From assembly GCF_900128965.1 (NCBI RefSeq), contig NZ_FQUL01000007.1, positions 1 to 64,000 on the forward strand: a stretch of 64,000 bases of DNA, written 5' to 3'. This document shows positions 29,640-37,985 of the stretch, one piece after another (the stretch's first letter is position 1; each line of letters begins with the position of its first letter). A program made the position numbers and the translations under genes. A model generated the notes under the pieces. It worked only from the letters and a program-made list of their open reading frames with translations. It was not told the origin of the DNA and did no database searches. This stretch comes from Ferrithrix thermotolerans DSM 19514. GTDB lineage: Bacteria > Actinomycetota > Acidimicrobiia > Acidimicrobiales > Acidimicrobiaceae.

Positions 29640-30953
29640 TTGATTGAGCGTTACCAGACCAACGAGATGAGACAGATCTTCTCTGACGTGCGCCGAATGC
29701 AGATCTGGACGGATGTAGAGCTAGCGGTGGTTGAAGGCTTTGTTCATAATGGCGATGCTCCGGCAGCTGACCTCGACGTTATAAGAGCCAATCTTCCCCT
29801 TATAGACCAAGGCTTTGTCGACGATGTGCTGGCAAGGGAGCGCGTAACGAATCACGATCTAGCGGCGTTTGTAGATACACTTCAAAGCCGTATTGCGGTG
29901 AAGGAGTCATCGTGGATACACTTTGGCTTGACCTCTTCAGATGTCGTGGACACCGCCTTTTCCATTCAGATTAGGGAGGCTCTAGAGGTTATAGTTAGAG
30001 AGCTTCGAAAGACTATCCTCGCTACTATCGCGTTAGCCGAGCGCCATAAAAACACTCCAGAGATTGGCCGCACTCACGGGATGCACGCTGAGCCAACAAC
30101 CTTTGGCGGTAAAGTTGTCCTATGGGCATATCAGCTTGATCGCGATCTGGGTCGAGCGGAGAAGGCTTTGGCTCAGGCCTCGGTCGGTAAGTTGTCGGGA
30201 GCGGTTGGAACCTACTCGAATGTCGATCCAGCAGTCGAACACTTCGCTCTCTCCCGCCTGGGTCTGCGACCCGTTCCGGCCACACAGGTAGTAGCCCGAG
30301 ATATCCATGCAGAGGTAATGTACTCCTTAGCCTCGATCTCTACCTCGTTGGAGTCTTTCGCCACCGAGATTAGACACCTTCAACGAAGTGAAGTTGGAGA
30401 GGTTTTCGAACCCTTTGCCCAAGGGCAAAAGGGTTCTTCGGCTATGCCTCATAAACGAAATCCTATCGTAGCGGAGCGTATCGTAGGACTTGCGCGCATT
30501 CTTAGAGGTTTCCTAAGCGCTGCTTTGGAGGACGTGGCTTTATGGCATGAGCGCGACATATCTCACTCATCTGTTGAACGTGTCATATTCCCTGATGCAT
30601 TTCACCTCTGTCACTACGGACTTTTGAAGTTTCGCTGGCTTGTTGAGAACCTTGAGGTAAAGGTGGAGAAGATGCGCGAGAACTTGGATGCATCTCTTGG
30701 CCTGTACTTTTCGCAGTCAGTCCTGCTTGCGTTGGTAGAGGCAGGACTTTCAAGGGACGAAGCCTATCGGATAGTACAACGTGACGCTAGAGCTGCATAC
30801 GAGTCGAAGCGAAGCTTTATCGAGATCTTAAAAGAAGATCCATCGGTGAGGGTGGATCTGGAAGAAGTGCTCGATGAGTCTAGGCTTCTTCGCAATGTGC
30901 CCAAGATATTTGAGGGTCTCGGGGAGCTAAAAGCGAGGCTAAGGGATGCTTGA
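29640..30953 (+). CDS. purB: Adenylosuccinate lyase
   Basis: A 437-residue fumarase-superfamily lyase with the signature GSSAMPHKRNPIVAERI, THDLAAF-like N-terminal helices (TNHDLAAFVDTL), and HFGLTSSDVVDTA. It acts twice: on SAICAR in IMP synthesis and on adenylosuccinate in AMP synthesis, matching the adjacent purC and purA. TTG 29640 gives the family start MIERYQTNEM. It overlaps purC by eight bases. Confidence 0.97.
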   Translation: MIERYQTNEMRQIFSDVRRMQIWTDVELAVVEGFVHNGDAPAADLDVIRANLPLIDQGFVDDVLARERVTNHDLAAFVDTLQSRIAVKESSWIHFGLTSSDVVDTAFSIQIREALEVIVRELRKTILATIALAERHKNTPEIGRTHGMHAEPTTFGGKVVLWAYQLDRDLGRAEKALAQASVGKLSGAVGTYSNVDPAVEHFALSRLGLRPVPATQVVARDIHAEVMYSLASISTSLESFATEIRHLQRSEVGEVFEPFAQGQKGSSAMPHKRNPIVAERIVGLARILRGFLSAALEDVALWHERDISHSSVERVIFPDAFHLCHYGLLKFRWLVENLEVKVEKMRENLDASLGLYFSQSVLLALVEAGLSRDEAYRIVQRDARAAYESKRSFIEILKEDPSVRVDLEEVLDESRLLRNVPKIFEGLGELKARLRDA

Positions 30954-31872
30954 ACTGAAAAATACAGGAAAAGTGCGGGACTCCTACGTAGTTAGTTCCG
31001 ATCCATCGAGACTCGTGGTTGTTGCAACCGACAGAATATCGGCTTACGACGTTGTGATGACAGAAGGTGTTCCACGCAAAGGGAGAGTACTTACTGCTGT
31101 ATCTCTGTTCTGGTTTGATGCCCTAAAGGGAAAGCTCGCCACGCAAACACCCGTTCTGTTCGATAAGGTAGATCTAGATGCAATAGGTCTCCACGATGAG
31201 TTCCTGGGTAGAACGACCTCGGTTAGACGGGCAGAGATGGTGCCGATCGAGTGTGTTGTGCGAGGGTATCTCGCTGGTTCTGCGTGGAAAGAGTATCTGA
31301 GATATCAAAGTGTAGGCGATATAGCGATGCGATCGGGTTTGATGCTTGGATCCAAGCTCGATCGTCCAGTGTTTACTCCTACGACCAAAGAGGCAGAGGG
31401 ACATGATCTTCCTCTCTCGTTGTCTCAACTCCGAGCTCGGGTGGGAACCTCACTTGCGTGTGAACTAGAAGAGATCTCTCTCTTTGTCTATGGTGAAGCT
31501 ATGCGAGTTGCGGCCGATAAGGGTTTGGTGATCGCTGATACCAAGTTTGAGTTCGGTTACATAGACGGGAAGCTTGCGCTTTGTGACGAGGTGTTGACCC
31601 CAGACTCATCTAGGTACTGGAGGGTCGAATCTATGGGTCTTGGTCGCGAACCTGTCCAGTTGGATAAGCAGATACTAAGGGACTGGCTTTCGGAGACAGG
31701 ATGGAACGGTGCAGGTAGACCTCCGACTCTAGACGCCAAAGTCATAGAGAAACTCAGTTTAAGCTACGTAGCTATCTATGAGACGCTCTCTGGTCTGTCG
31801 TTCACAGATTGGCCTGGTAATTACGATCTCAGATGTTATCTAGGAGAGAGGACTAATAAGTATGAGAGCTAA
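30946..31872 (+). CDS. purC: SAICAR synthase
   Basis: A 308-residue enzyme of the longer actinobacterial PurC type: GKVRDSYVV, VATDRISAYDVVM, VPIECVVRGYLAGSAWKEY, and IADTKFEFGYIDGKLALCDEVLTPDSSRYW in part. It ligates aspartate to CAIR using ATP. ATG 30946 lies within the 3' end of purB. A 39-base gap separates it from purS. Confidence 0.97.
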   Translation: MLELKNTGKVRDSYVVSSDPSRLVVVATDRISAYDVVMTEGVPRKGRVLTAVSLFWFDALKGKLATQTPVLFDKVDLDAIGLHDEFLGRTTSVRRAEMVPIECVVRGYLAGSAWKEYLRYQSVGDIAMRSGLMLGSKLDRPVFTPTTKEAEGHDLPLSLSQLRARVGTSLACELEEISLFVYGEAMRVAADKGLVIADTKFEFGYIDGKLALCDEVLTPDSSRYWRVESMGLGREPVQLDKQILRDWLSETGWNGAGRPPTLDAKVIEKLSLSYVAIYETLSGLSFTDWPGNYDLRCYLGERTNKYES

Positions 31873-31911
31873 GGTATTGGTCGTTGTAACAACCATATGT
31901 GAGGTCATCGT

Positions 31912-32175
31912 TTGATTTATCGGGTCAAAGTGGACGTATTTCTGAAAGACGGAGTATCTGATCCAGAAGGGTTTACCATAGCAGAGGCAGCACAGTCTCT
32001 TGAGATTGCGCCAATAATAAGAGTCAGATCAGGCAAAAGCTTTCTGATAGAGCTAGACATCTCCTCGCAGGAAGAGGCTTTAGCAGCAGCTGAAAGACTA
32101 GGACGAGAACTGTTGTCTAACCCCGTGATCGAAGACTTCGTCGTCGCTGAATCGGTGGAGGTAGACCATGGATAA
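31912..32175 (+). CDS. purS: FGAM synthase subunit PurS
   Basis: An 87-residue protein of the ferredoxin-like PurS fold: VKVDVFLKDGVSDPEG at the N-terminus and VRSGKSFLIELD mid-chain. It bridges PurQ and the small-type PurL in the three-part FGAM synthetase. TTG 31912 is placed eight bases after GAGG. Its 3' end overlaps purQ by eight bases. Confidence 0.94.
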   Translation: MIYRVKVDVFLKDGVSDPEGFTIAEAAQSLEIAPIIRVRSGKSFLIELDISSQEEALAAAERLGRELLSNPVIEDFVVAESVEVDHG

Positions 32176-32842
32176 GGCAGTTGGGGTAGTTGTTTTCCCG
32201 GGCACTAACTGTGAACACGATGTGGTAGAGGCGCTCGTGGATCTCGGCGTACCACACAGGCTCATATGGCATCGCGAAACAGATCTTATGGACCTTGAAT
32301 GTGTCATTATACCTGGCGGATTTGCTCATGGTGACTATCTGCGACCCGGGGCCATAGCCAAGTTTTCTCCCGTGATGAAGGCAGTGTCTAGCTTCGCTAC
32401 CTCAGGAAGATCGGTTCTTGGTATTTGCAACGGTTTCCAAGTGCTTACTGAGGCGAAACTTCTTGAGGGTGCCCTGCAAAAAAACGCTGGTTTGTCGTTC
32501 ATCTGCGATGTTGTTGAGTGCGAGGTAGCTTCGCGTAATTCACCAGTTACTTCGTCTTTGGAGTTGGGGGAGAAGCTGAGGCTTCCGATAAACCACTTCG
32601 AAGGGAACTATACCTGTGCGGAAGATGATCTGAAGAGACTGCTCGATGAAGATCGGATCATACTAAGGTACGTCGATAATCCGAACGGATCGATCGGCGA
32701 TATAGCTGCGATATGTAATAAAGACCGAAACATTGTGGGCATGATGCCTCATCCAGAGAGGGCGATGAGTGATCTACTTGGATCAAGTTCAGGTCGCAAA
32801 ATACTCGCTTCACTACTCGAGCGCTCTGCAGTACTTAGCTAG
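32168..32842 (+). CDS. purQ: FGAM synthase glutaminase subunit PurQ
   Basis: A 224-residue class I glutamine amidotransferase: VVVFPGTNCEHDVVEAL at the N-terminus, IIPGGFAHGDYLRPGAIA, the nucleophilic Cys in LGICNGFQVL, and the His/Glu pair in MMPHPERAM. It supplies ammonia to PurL. It is the last gene of the purA-purQ run; its end overlaps the convergent small gene on the minus strand by four bases. Confidence 0.97.
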   Translation: MDKAVGVVVFPGTNCEHDVVEALVDLGVPHRLIWHRETDLMDLECVIIPGGFAHGDYLRPGAIAKFSPVMKAVSSFATSGRSVLGICNGFQVLTEAKLLEGALQKNAGLSFICDVVECEVASRNSPVTSSLELGEKLRLPINHFEGNYTCAEDDLKRLLDEDRIILRYVDNPNGSIGDIAAICNKDRNIVGMMPHPERAMSDLLGSSSGRKILASLLERSAVLS

Positions 32843-33231
32843 TTCGTACTGTCCAGTATCCCAGCTTTGCGCAAAACCTCTGGCCTGACTCCTATAGCCC
32901 TCCAAGCGTTGTACGATATTTTATTTCTCTCGCTATAAGACTTAGCTACCTCTATAAATCTAGGTTCCAGGTCATCGGATTCTTGAGGCTTGTTCATTTC
33001 TTTCAAGGTGTTCTCAAGATCAAGTTTTTCCTGAATTAAGTGAAGTTTAGTGAGCGAAGGAGCAGATGGTAACTTCATTTCAATCTGAGCGAGCCGCCTT
33101 TTGATCGTGTCGGGGGAACGCTTTCGACCTCTTTTGACCCTTCGTCTTTCTAGCCCATCGAGATAATCTTTTACAACTTTGCTTTCTAGCTTTTCTATAT
33201 CTGTCGCCACTGCACTCCTATTGCTTGTCAT
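32839..33231 (-). CDS. Small charged hypothetical protein
   Basis: A 130-residue highly charged protein with no hydrophobic segment. The N-terminal third is basic (RRRVKRGRKRSPDTIKRRL) and the middle is predicted coiled coil (LIQEKLDLENTLKEM). The end, FIEVAKSYSERNKISYNAW, resembles helix-extension segments in several actinobacterial hypothetical proteins. The basic region might bind nucleic acid (inference). A near-consensus promoter sits so close that the mRNA should be leaderless. No function is assigned. Confidence 0.7.
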   Translation of the reverse strand: MTSNRSAVATDIEKLESKVVKDYLDGLERRRVKRGRKRSPDTIKRRLAQIEMKLPSAPSLTKLHLIQEKLDLENTLKEMNKPQESDDLEPRFIEVAKSYSERNKISYNAWRAIGVRPEVLRKAGILDSTN

Positions 33232-33238
33232 AAAATAT

Positions 33239-33266
33239 ATTATATTTGATTAGAAGGTCTTAGCAA
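33239..33266 (-). promoter_or_regulatory. Strong promoter for a leaderless transcript
   Basis: On the minus strand TTGCTA (33266-33261), a 16-base spacer and perfect TATAAT (33244-33239) precede the ATG at 33231 by seven bases. Transcription would begin at or next to the start codon, and no ribosome site is present. Confidence 0.65.
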
Positions 33267-33533
33267 CTGGCGTGTGGTGTAGTTAACGCATTCAGTGATG
33301 GTGCTCTGGTCGTAACCTTTCTAACCGCTTTTAGAGTACCAGATCCCAACCATTACTCATTTCTTCCTAACGAAGGCTTAAGGCTTTAGTTCCTAAGTAT
33401 CTATCGTAAGAGATCTGACAGGAAGACCAAAGCGTTGGGTTGGATCTAGATCCACCAGAAGGCATACTTTCGGAAAATGTGAACGTTATGGTCCGATGGT
33501 CGCTAGAATAACTTCGCTCTTAAAGTGAGACTA
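33267..33533. other. Intergenic region before tRNA-Asp
   Basis: No ORF or RNA gene is recognised. A TAGAAT box near 33505 could be the -10 of the tRNA promoter, but no convincing -35 was found. Confidence 0.4.
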
Positions 33534-33608
33534 GGACCTGTGGTGCAGCTCGGAGTGCACGCCGGCCTGTCAAGCCGGAGGACGCGGGTTCAAATCCCGT
33601 CAGGTCCG
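33534..33608 (+). tRNA. tRNA-Asp (anticodon GTC)
   Basis: Acceptor GGACCTG/CAGGTCC, D stem GTGC/GCAC, anticodon stem CCGGC/GCCGG with loop CTGTCAA, and T arm GCGGGTTCAAATCCCGT. The discriminator is G, as usual for tRNA-Asp, and CCA is not encoded. It lies four bases before tRNA-Phe. Confidence 0.96.
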
Positions 33609-33612
33609 CTGT

Positions 33613-33688
33613 GGTCTAGTAGCTCAGTTGGTAGAGCACACGCCTGAAAAGCGTGGGGTCACCGGATCGACGCCGGTCTAGACCACCA
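33613..33688 (+). tRNA. tRNA-Phe (anticodon GAA)
   Basis: Acceptor GGTCTAG/CTAGACC, D arm GCTCAGTTGGTAGAGC, anticodon stem CACGC/GCGTG with loop CTGAAAA, and T stem ACCGG/CCGGT. The discriminator is A and CCA (33686-33688) is encoded. The T loop begins ATCGA rather than TTCGA. Confidence 0.96.
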
Positions 33689-33692
33689 AAGA

Positions 33693-33716
33693 GGGACGAG
33701 GCTTTTGTCTCGTCCC
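33693..33716. terminator. Terminator after the tRNA pair
   Basis: GGGACGAG (33693-33700) and CTCGTCCC (33709-33716) form an 8-base-pair stem around GCTTTTGT. It lies 5 bases past tRNA-Phe and also faces the convergent malic enzyme gene. Confidence 0.7.
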
Positions 33717-33754
33717 TTACTAGCCTCTGAGTTGTGTGCGCCCAGGCTTTGTAT

Positions 33755-35167
33755 CTACAACTCTGGATCGTGGCGAACCGCACCGTCTTTTACCGCTGCT
33801 TCGGCGACAGATATAGCGACCGCACCAACAACAAAGCGGTTAAAGACCGAGGGTACTATGTAACTAGGTGACAGCTCCTCTTCGGGAACTGCTGATGCTA
33901 TTGCGTTTGCAGCTGCAAGTTTCATCGACTCGGTGATCGAAAGTGCGTTGGCATCCAGCGCCCCTCGGAATATACCGGGGAAGCAAAGGACGTTGTTTAT
34001 CTGGTTGGGGTAGTCGGATCTACCTGTTGCGATAACGGCTGCAATCCCTTCGATCTCTTCGGGCATGATCTCGGGAGTGGGGTTAGCGAGTCCAAAGACG
34101 ATAGATCTCGGAGCCATCTGCTCGATATCGTTGCGATGAACTATTCCCGGTCCGCTGACTCCGACGAATACGTCGGCACCGCGTAGAGCATCTGAGACAG
34201 ACCCCATCTTCTTCTCGGGATTTGTATTTTCGGCTAGCCAAAGCTTTGGACCGGAGAAGTCTTCGCGTCCGTCGAATATTATCCCTCGGCGGTCGGTCAC
34301 GATGACGTTTGGCACCCCGGCGTTGTTTAGGATTTTGGCTATTGCAACGCCTGCAGCGCCGGCTCCAGCGATTACTACCGACAGCTCTGACATCTTCTTG
34401 TCTACGACCTTCACGGCGTTTCGCAATGCCGCAAGTACGACTACAGATGTTCCATGCTGGTCATCGTGGAAGACTGGTATGTCCAAAGAGCCCTTTAGTC
34501 GGTCCTCTATCTCAAAACAGTCAGGAGCAGCTATGTCCTCGAGATTGATTCCGCCAAAAACTGGTTCGAGTCTCTCTACTGTTTCTACAACCTCATCGAT
34601 GGAGTTTGTGTTTAAGCAGATGGGAAAGGCGTCGATCCCTGCAAACTCCTTGAAGAGTTGTGCCTTGCCTTCCATCACTGGAAGAGCTGCGTACGGGCCG
34701 ATGTTGCCGAGACCAAGCACCGCAGTTCCGTTCGTCACCACCGCTACTGTGTTAGATTTGATGGTGTATTTATGAACCTGAACCGGCTTTGCGGCTATCT
34801 CCATTGAGACCCTTGCAACACCAGGCGTATATGCCATGGAGAGATCGTCACGATTTGTGATAGGTACTTTGCCTTTAACCTCTATCTTCCCACCTAGATG
34901 AAGTCTGAATGTACGATCCATTACGCTTCGAACGTGAACGCCTTCTACGCTTTCAGCTGCTTCACGGATTACGTTTGCGTGTTCGACGTCGACAGCTAAC
35001 ACGGTTATGTCTCGAACGATTACATCGTCTGAGACTTCGACGATGTCGACGCCCAAGATGTTACCGCCGGCTTCTCCGATCGCGGTAGTTAATCTTCCGA
35101 GGGTTCCGGGTCTATGGCTTAATTCAACACGAAGAACTACTGAATAAGAAACATTGGGAGTGACCAT
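33755..35167 (-). CDS. NAD(P)-dependent malic enzyme with N-terminal ACT domain
   Basis: A 470-residue protein. Residues 8-80 form an ACT domain (VVLRVELSHRPGTLGRLTTA). The malic enzyme core follows: SMAYTPGVARVSMEIA, TNGTAVLGLGNIGPYAALPVMEGKAQLFK in part, IFHDDQHGTS-like PVFHDDQHGTSVVVLAAL, and a Rossmann motif VVIAGAGAAGVAIAKIL. It decarboxylates malate to pyruvate. The ACT domain suggests amino acid control (inference). An 8-3-8 palindrome lies 25 bases upstream. Confidence 0.93.
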   Translation of the reverse strand: MVTPNVSYSVVLRVELSHRPGTLGRLTTAIGEAGGNILGVDIVEVSDDVIVRDITVLAVDVEHANVIREAAESVEGVHVRSVMDRTFRLHLGGKIEVKGKVPITNRDDLSMAYTPGVARVSMEIAAKPVQVHKYTIKSNTVAVVTNGTAVLGLGNIGPYAALPVMEGKAQLFKEFAGIDAFPICLNTNSIDEVVETVERLEPVFGGINLEDIAAPDCFEIEDRLKGSLDIPVFHDDQHGTSVVVLAALRNAVKVVDKKMSELSVVIAGAGAAGVAIAKILNNAGVPNVIVTDRRGIIFDGREDFSGPKLWLAENTNPEKKMGSVSDALRGADVFVGVSGPGIVHRNDIEQMAPRSIVFGLANPTPEIMPEEIEGIAAVIATGRSDYPNQINNVLCFPGIFRGALDANALSITESMKLAAANAIASAVPEEELSPSYIVPSVFNRFVVGAVAISVAEAAVKDGAVRHDPEL

Positions 35168-35191
35168 GGAGCCTAAGACTAGCCGAAGTTG

Positions 35192-35210
35192 TGATATTTG
35201 TGAAATATCA
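35192..35210. promoter_or_regulatory. Palindromic candidate operator
   Basis: TGATATTT-GTG-AAATATCA is a perfect 8-base inverted repeat in the 193-base space between the divergent malic enzyme and E1-like genes. It begins 25 bases before the malic enzyme ATG. The size fits a dimeric regulator site; the regulator is unknown. Confidence 0.45.
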
Positions 35211-35360
35211 GGGTGACAAAATATAGTTTCTGGTTGTCCGAACCATGACTAATAGGTGTAGTGGGGTGACCCCATGTTTGAGTTAGCGACATGTGATCTC
35301 ATTTAAAGCTACGCTGTCTCTGTGTCTTTAGCTAGTTGTGCTAGATAGTTAGGGGGTGTC

Positions 35361-37364
35361 TTGCAACTTTTTCGATGGAGCAAGGGTAAGAGGTCAAAGT
35401 CGGTTACGTCCTCTAGTCAGTCGGTTACTTCACTAGCCGATCTCTCGAAAACTTCCTCGAAGGAGAGGATGACCCGAGACGATCTTTTGAAGGTGTTTCG
35501 GGCGGCTGCGACCCTTAGGGCTATATCGTCACTTACGGGCGATCTGCTCTCTAAGGGTATCGCTGAAACGCTATCGGTTTCAGAGAGCTCGGAGGTAGTC
35601 ATCACGACCTTGGCGATGGTGGCTATAGGTGAAGAGGCGATAGTATTCCCTGGAAACTGTTACTTTGCCTATAGGGCAGCGGCCCTGTCTTTATGCGATA
35701 CGACCCGCTCGGAACTGTCAGAGATTCAAAACAGAACTCTGGGCGGATCGTCTCGAAGAAGTCAGCACTTAGCACAGGCTGTCGGTTATCTTCATGCCAT
35801 TAGTATCACGGCGAAACCAAAGACTATATACGCTTTGTTGACCTCTGACAGAATCTCTGAGATTGAGTTTCTTGAGGCGATGTCCCATGGCAAAAAGCAC
35901 AGCCTCCCCCTTGTAGTTGTCTTGCTAGACCGCTCTTTAGCGGGTGAAAACTCATCCACGGTATCTCTTGTAAAGAGGGAAACCGACCGATACAGCGATG
36001 CGGTAACTGTGCTCTCAGCCTGTTCGTGCATGCCAGAGGATATTGTAGACAAGCTTGAGGAGGCCAAATCCCTTACTGAAGGAGGTGAGGGTCCGGTCAT
36101 TGTTGTAACCAGAGGTTGCTCCAGGGTCGATCACAACCTAAAGGAGATGTTAAACGACCGTGATCAGATCGTTATGGCTCCAGACACCCTTTGGTGTCTA
36201 AAGACTCATCTGGGCGAGATGGGAGGAGATCTAGATCAACTGTCGCAGTTTGAAACTCAGATCAAAGAAGAGCTAAGGAGAGATAGAGGTGGACGTTTTC
36301 TAAAGAGTGGAGAGAGTGAAGGCGTTGAGGATGGTCTCCTAAGAGATGCTGAGGAGGTACCTTACCAAGGAGGATTTGAAAACTATCAAGGCCCGCGAAC
36401 TCTTGCCACCTTAGGCGAAGCCTTGGACAAAAGCTTCGACGATATGATCAACTCTTCACCGGAGAGCATTTTGGTAGCAGATATCGATCTTCGGCGGCAA
36501 CATTACGGCATCGATAAAGCTGAAAGATCTGAGCTGTATTCTGACAGGGTAATCGAGGGTCGTCTAAGCGGAAGCACGAGGCTACATCTTGCCTGTGGAG
36601 TTGCTCTTGCAGGGCGGAGGCCTGTCGTAGAGATATATGAGCAGGAAGCGCCTGCCGCTTTGTTGAGTAATATCTCAGACGAGTTGGCAAGTCTCTCTCT
36701 ACGTCAGAGTCCCGATGCTTCTTTGCCTATAACTATCAGGGTTCGCTACGGCGACTCGAAGTTTCTTGGATCGGCGGCTATCGCAATAGCTGACGTCTAC
36801 AGCCCAAGTCGTTCGGTCCCATGTGTGGTTCCCTCAACGCCGTCGGATGCGGTGGGTCTAGTCACCAACGCCTTTCGTAGCCACGATGCGGTGGTGGTGC
36901 TAGAGAACTCCTACGCTCGTGATTACGTAAAGGGGGAGATGCCTCAAGCAACTTACCTGGTGCCATTTGGACGTGCGGATGTTATTGGACGCGGGCATGA
37001 TCTGTCCATTGTTACATGTGGGATCTTGCGCCATCACGCCCACGCAGTGGCCGAGACTCTCTTCGGGGAGGCGTCTGTCGAGGTGGTGGATCTACGATCG
37101 GTTTTGCCTTTGGATACAGAAACAATTTTGGATTCAGTGAAGCGATGTTCCAAGGTGCTGATACTGGGCGAGAGGGAAGGAGACTTCTCTGCTCGTGTGG
37201 CAAGCTTAATCTCGGAGAACGGCTTTTGGGATTTAGACGCCCCGATCAAGGTGGTCTGTGGGCTTCCTAGAGGATCTATCGGGAAGTTACATCATCACCA
37301 CTCTCGAGAGGTGATCGATCTTCCAACGATTGAAAGAGCGGCTAGGGATCTCCTAGCAATCTAG
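35361..37364 (+). CDS. Fused, motif-degenerate 2-oxoacid dehydrogenase E1-like protein
   Basis: A 667-residue fusion. Residues about 40-280 resemble an E1 alpha thiamine-diphosphate domain, and 345-667 resemble E1 beta with its transketolase C-terminal domain (LSIVTCGILRHHAHAVAETL, VEVVDLRSVLPLDTETILDS). The diphosphate-binding GDG...NN motif is replaced by TSD (161-163) and DR (190-191), and the beta-side catalytic Glu region reads LVADIDLRRQ. It may be inactive, regulatory, or act on something else. TTG 35361 follows AGGGGGTG. No E2 or E3 gene is nearby. Confidence 0.7.
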   Translation: MQLFRWSKGKRSKSVTSSSQSVTSLADLSKTSSKERMTRDDLLKVFRAAATLRAISSLTGDLLSKGIAETLSVSESSEVVITTLAMVAIGEEAIVFPGNCYFAYRAAALSLCDTTRSELSEIQNRTLGGSSRRSQHLAQAVGYLHAISITAKPKTIYALLTSDRISEIEFLEAMSHGKKHSLPLVVVLLDRSLAGENSSTVSLVKRETDRYSDAVTVLSACSCMPEDIVDKLEEAKSLTEGGEGPVIVVTRGCSRVDHNLKEMLNDRDQIVMAPDTLWCLKTHLGEMGGDLDQLSQFETQIKEELRRDRGGRFLKSGESEGVEDGLLRDAEEVPYQGGFENYQGPRTLATLGEALDKSFDDMINSSPESILVADIDLRRQHYGIDKAERSELYSDRVIEGRLSGSTRLHLACGVALAGRRPVVEIYEQEAPAALLSNISDELASLSLRQSPDASLPITIRVRYGDSKFLGSAAIAIADVYSPSRSVPCVVPSTPSDAVGLVTNAFRSHDAVVVLENSYARDYVKGEMPQATYLVPFGRADVIGRGHDLSIVTCGILRHHAHAVAETLFGEASVEVVDLRSVLPLDTETILDSVKRCSKVLILGEREGDFSARVASLISENGFWDLDAPIKVVCGLPRGSIGKLHHHHSREVIDLPTIERAARDLLAI

Positions 37365-37391
37365 TGGTAAAGGTTGCCTTTATGCAAGACG

Positions 37392-37985
37392 TTAGGTTAG
37401 GCCGCCTTCGAAAGGCAAACCTAGGTCCGGAGCGCTCAGCAGAGCACGAAACTCGATACCATTTTGTTCTAGGAGTTGCTTTGCTGTTCCTCCTCGATCT
37501 ACAACTGCTATCGCCAAGGCTACTTTAGCCCCGGCTGCCCTTACCGCACTCGCAGCCGACAGTGTTGATGTCCCCCGTGAGGAGGCGTCTTCGACCAATA
37601 TGGCGTTGTCTGTCTCTGATAGAACACCAGCGATCATGCCTCCGGGACCGTGGTCTTTGGCCTCTTTGCGGATAGAGAAGCTTCGAATCGCTCTTCCAAG
37701 TGAGGTTGCTACCCCGGCGGTACCGAAGGCTATAGGATCAGCTCCCATGGTTTGTCCTCCGATCGCAGTTACCTCGTGGGGAAGGTGCCGCAGTATCAAG
37801 AGAGATACGATTGCAAGACCCTCTGGCCGGCACACTGTGTTTTTGACGTCTATGAACCAAGTCGATCTCTGACCCGACTTAAGAACAAACTCCCCTCGTA
37901 GTATCGAGTGCTTGAGTAGGAGTTCCCTGAGTCGTGCCTTAAGCGACTCATCATCTTCTGATCGAAGCTGTTCAAAACTACTCAA
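37392..37985 (-). CDS. pyrE: Orotate phosphoribosyltransferase
   Basis: A 197-residue type I phosphoribosyltransferase: FVLKSGQRSTWFIDVKNT, IGGQTMGADPIAFG, and the PRPP-binding NAILVEDASSRGTST, a variant of VEDVxTTGxS also seen in actinobacterial PyrE. It makes OMP from orotate. Its start overlaps the purM end by eight bases, so it is translated from a purine operon mRNA. The last residues are close to a small TAAAGG-TTG-CCTTTA hairpin (37368-37382). Confidence 0.93.
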   Translation of the reverse strand: MSSFEQLRSEDDESLKARLRELLLKHSILRGEFVLKSGQRSTWFIDVKNTVCRPEGLAIVSLLILRHLPHEVTAIGGQTMGADPIAFGTAGVATSLGRAIRSFSIRKEAKDHGPGGMIAGVLSETDNAILVEDASSRGTSTLSAASAVRAAGAKVALAIAVVDRGGTAKQLLEQNGIEFRALLSAPDLGLPFEGGLT

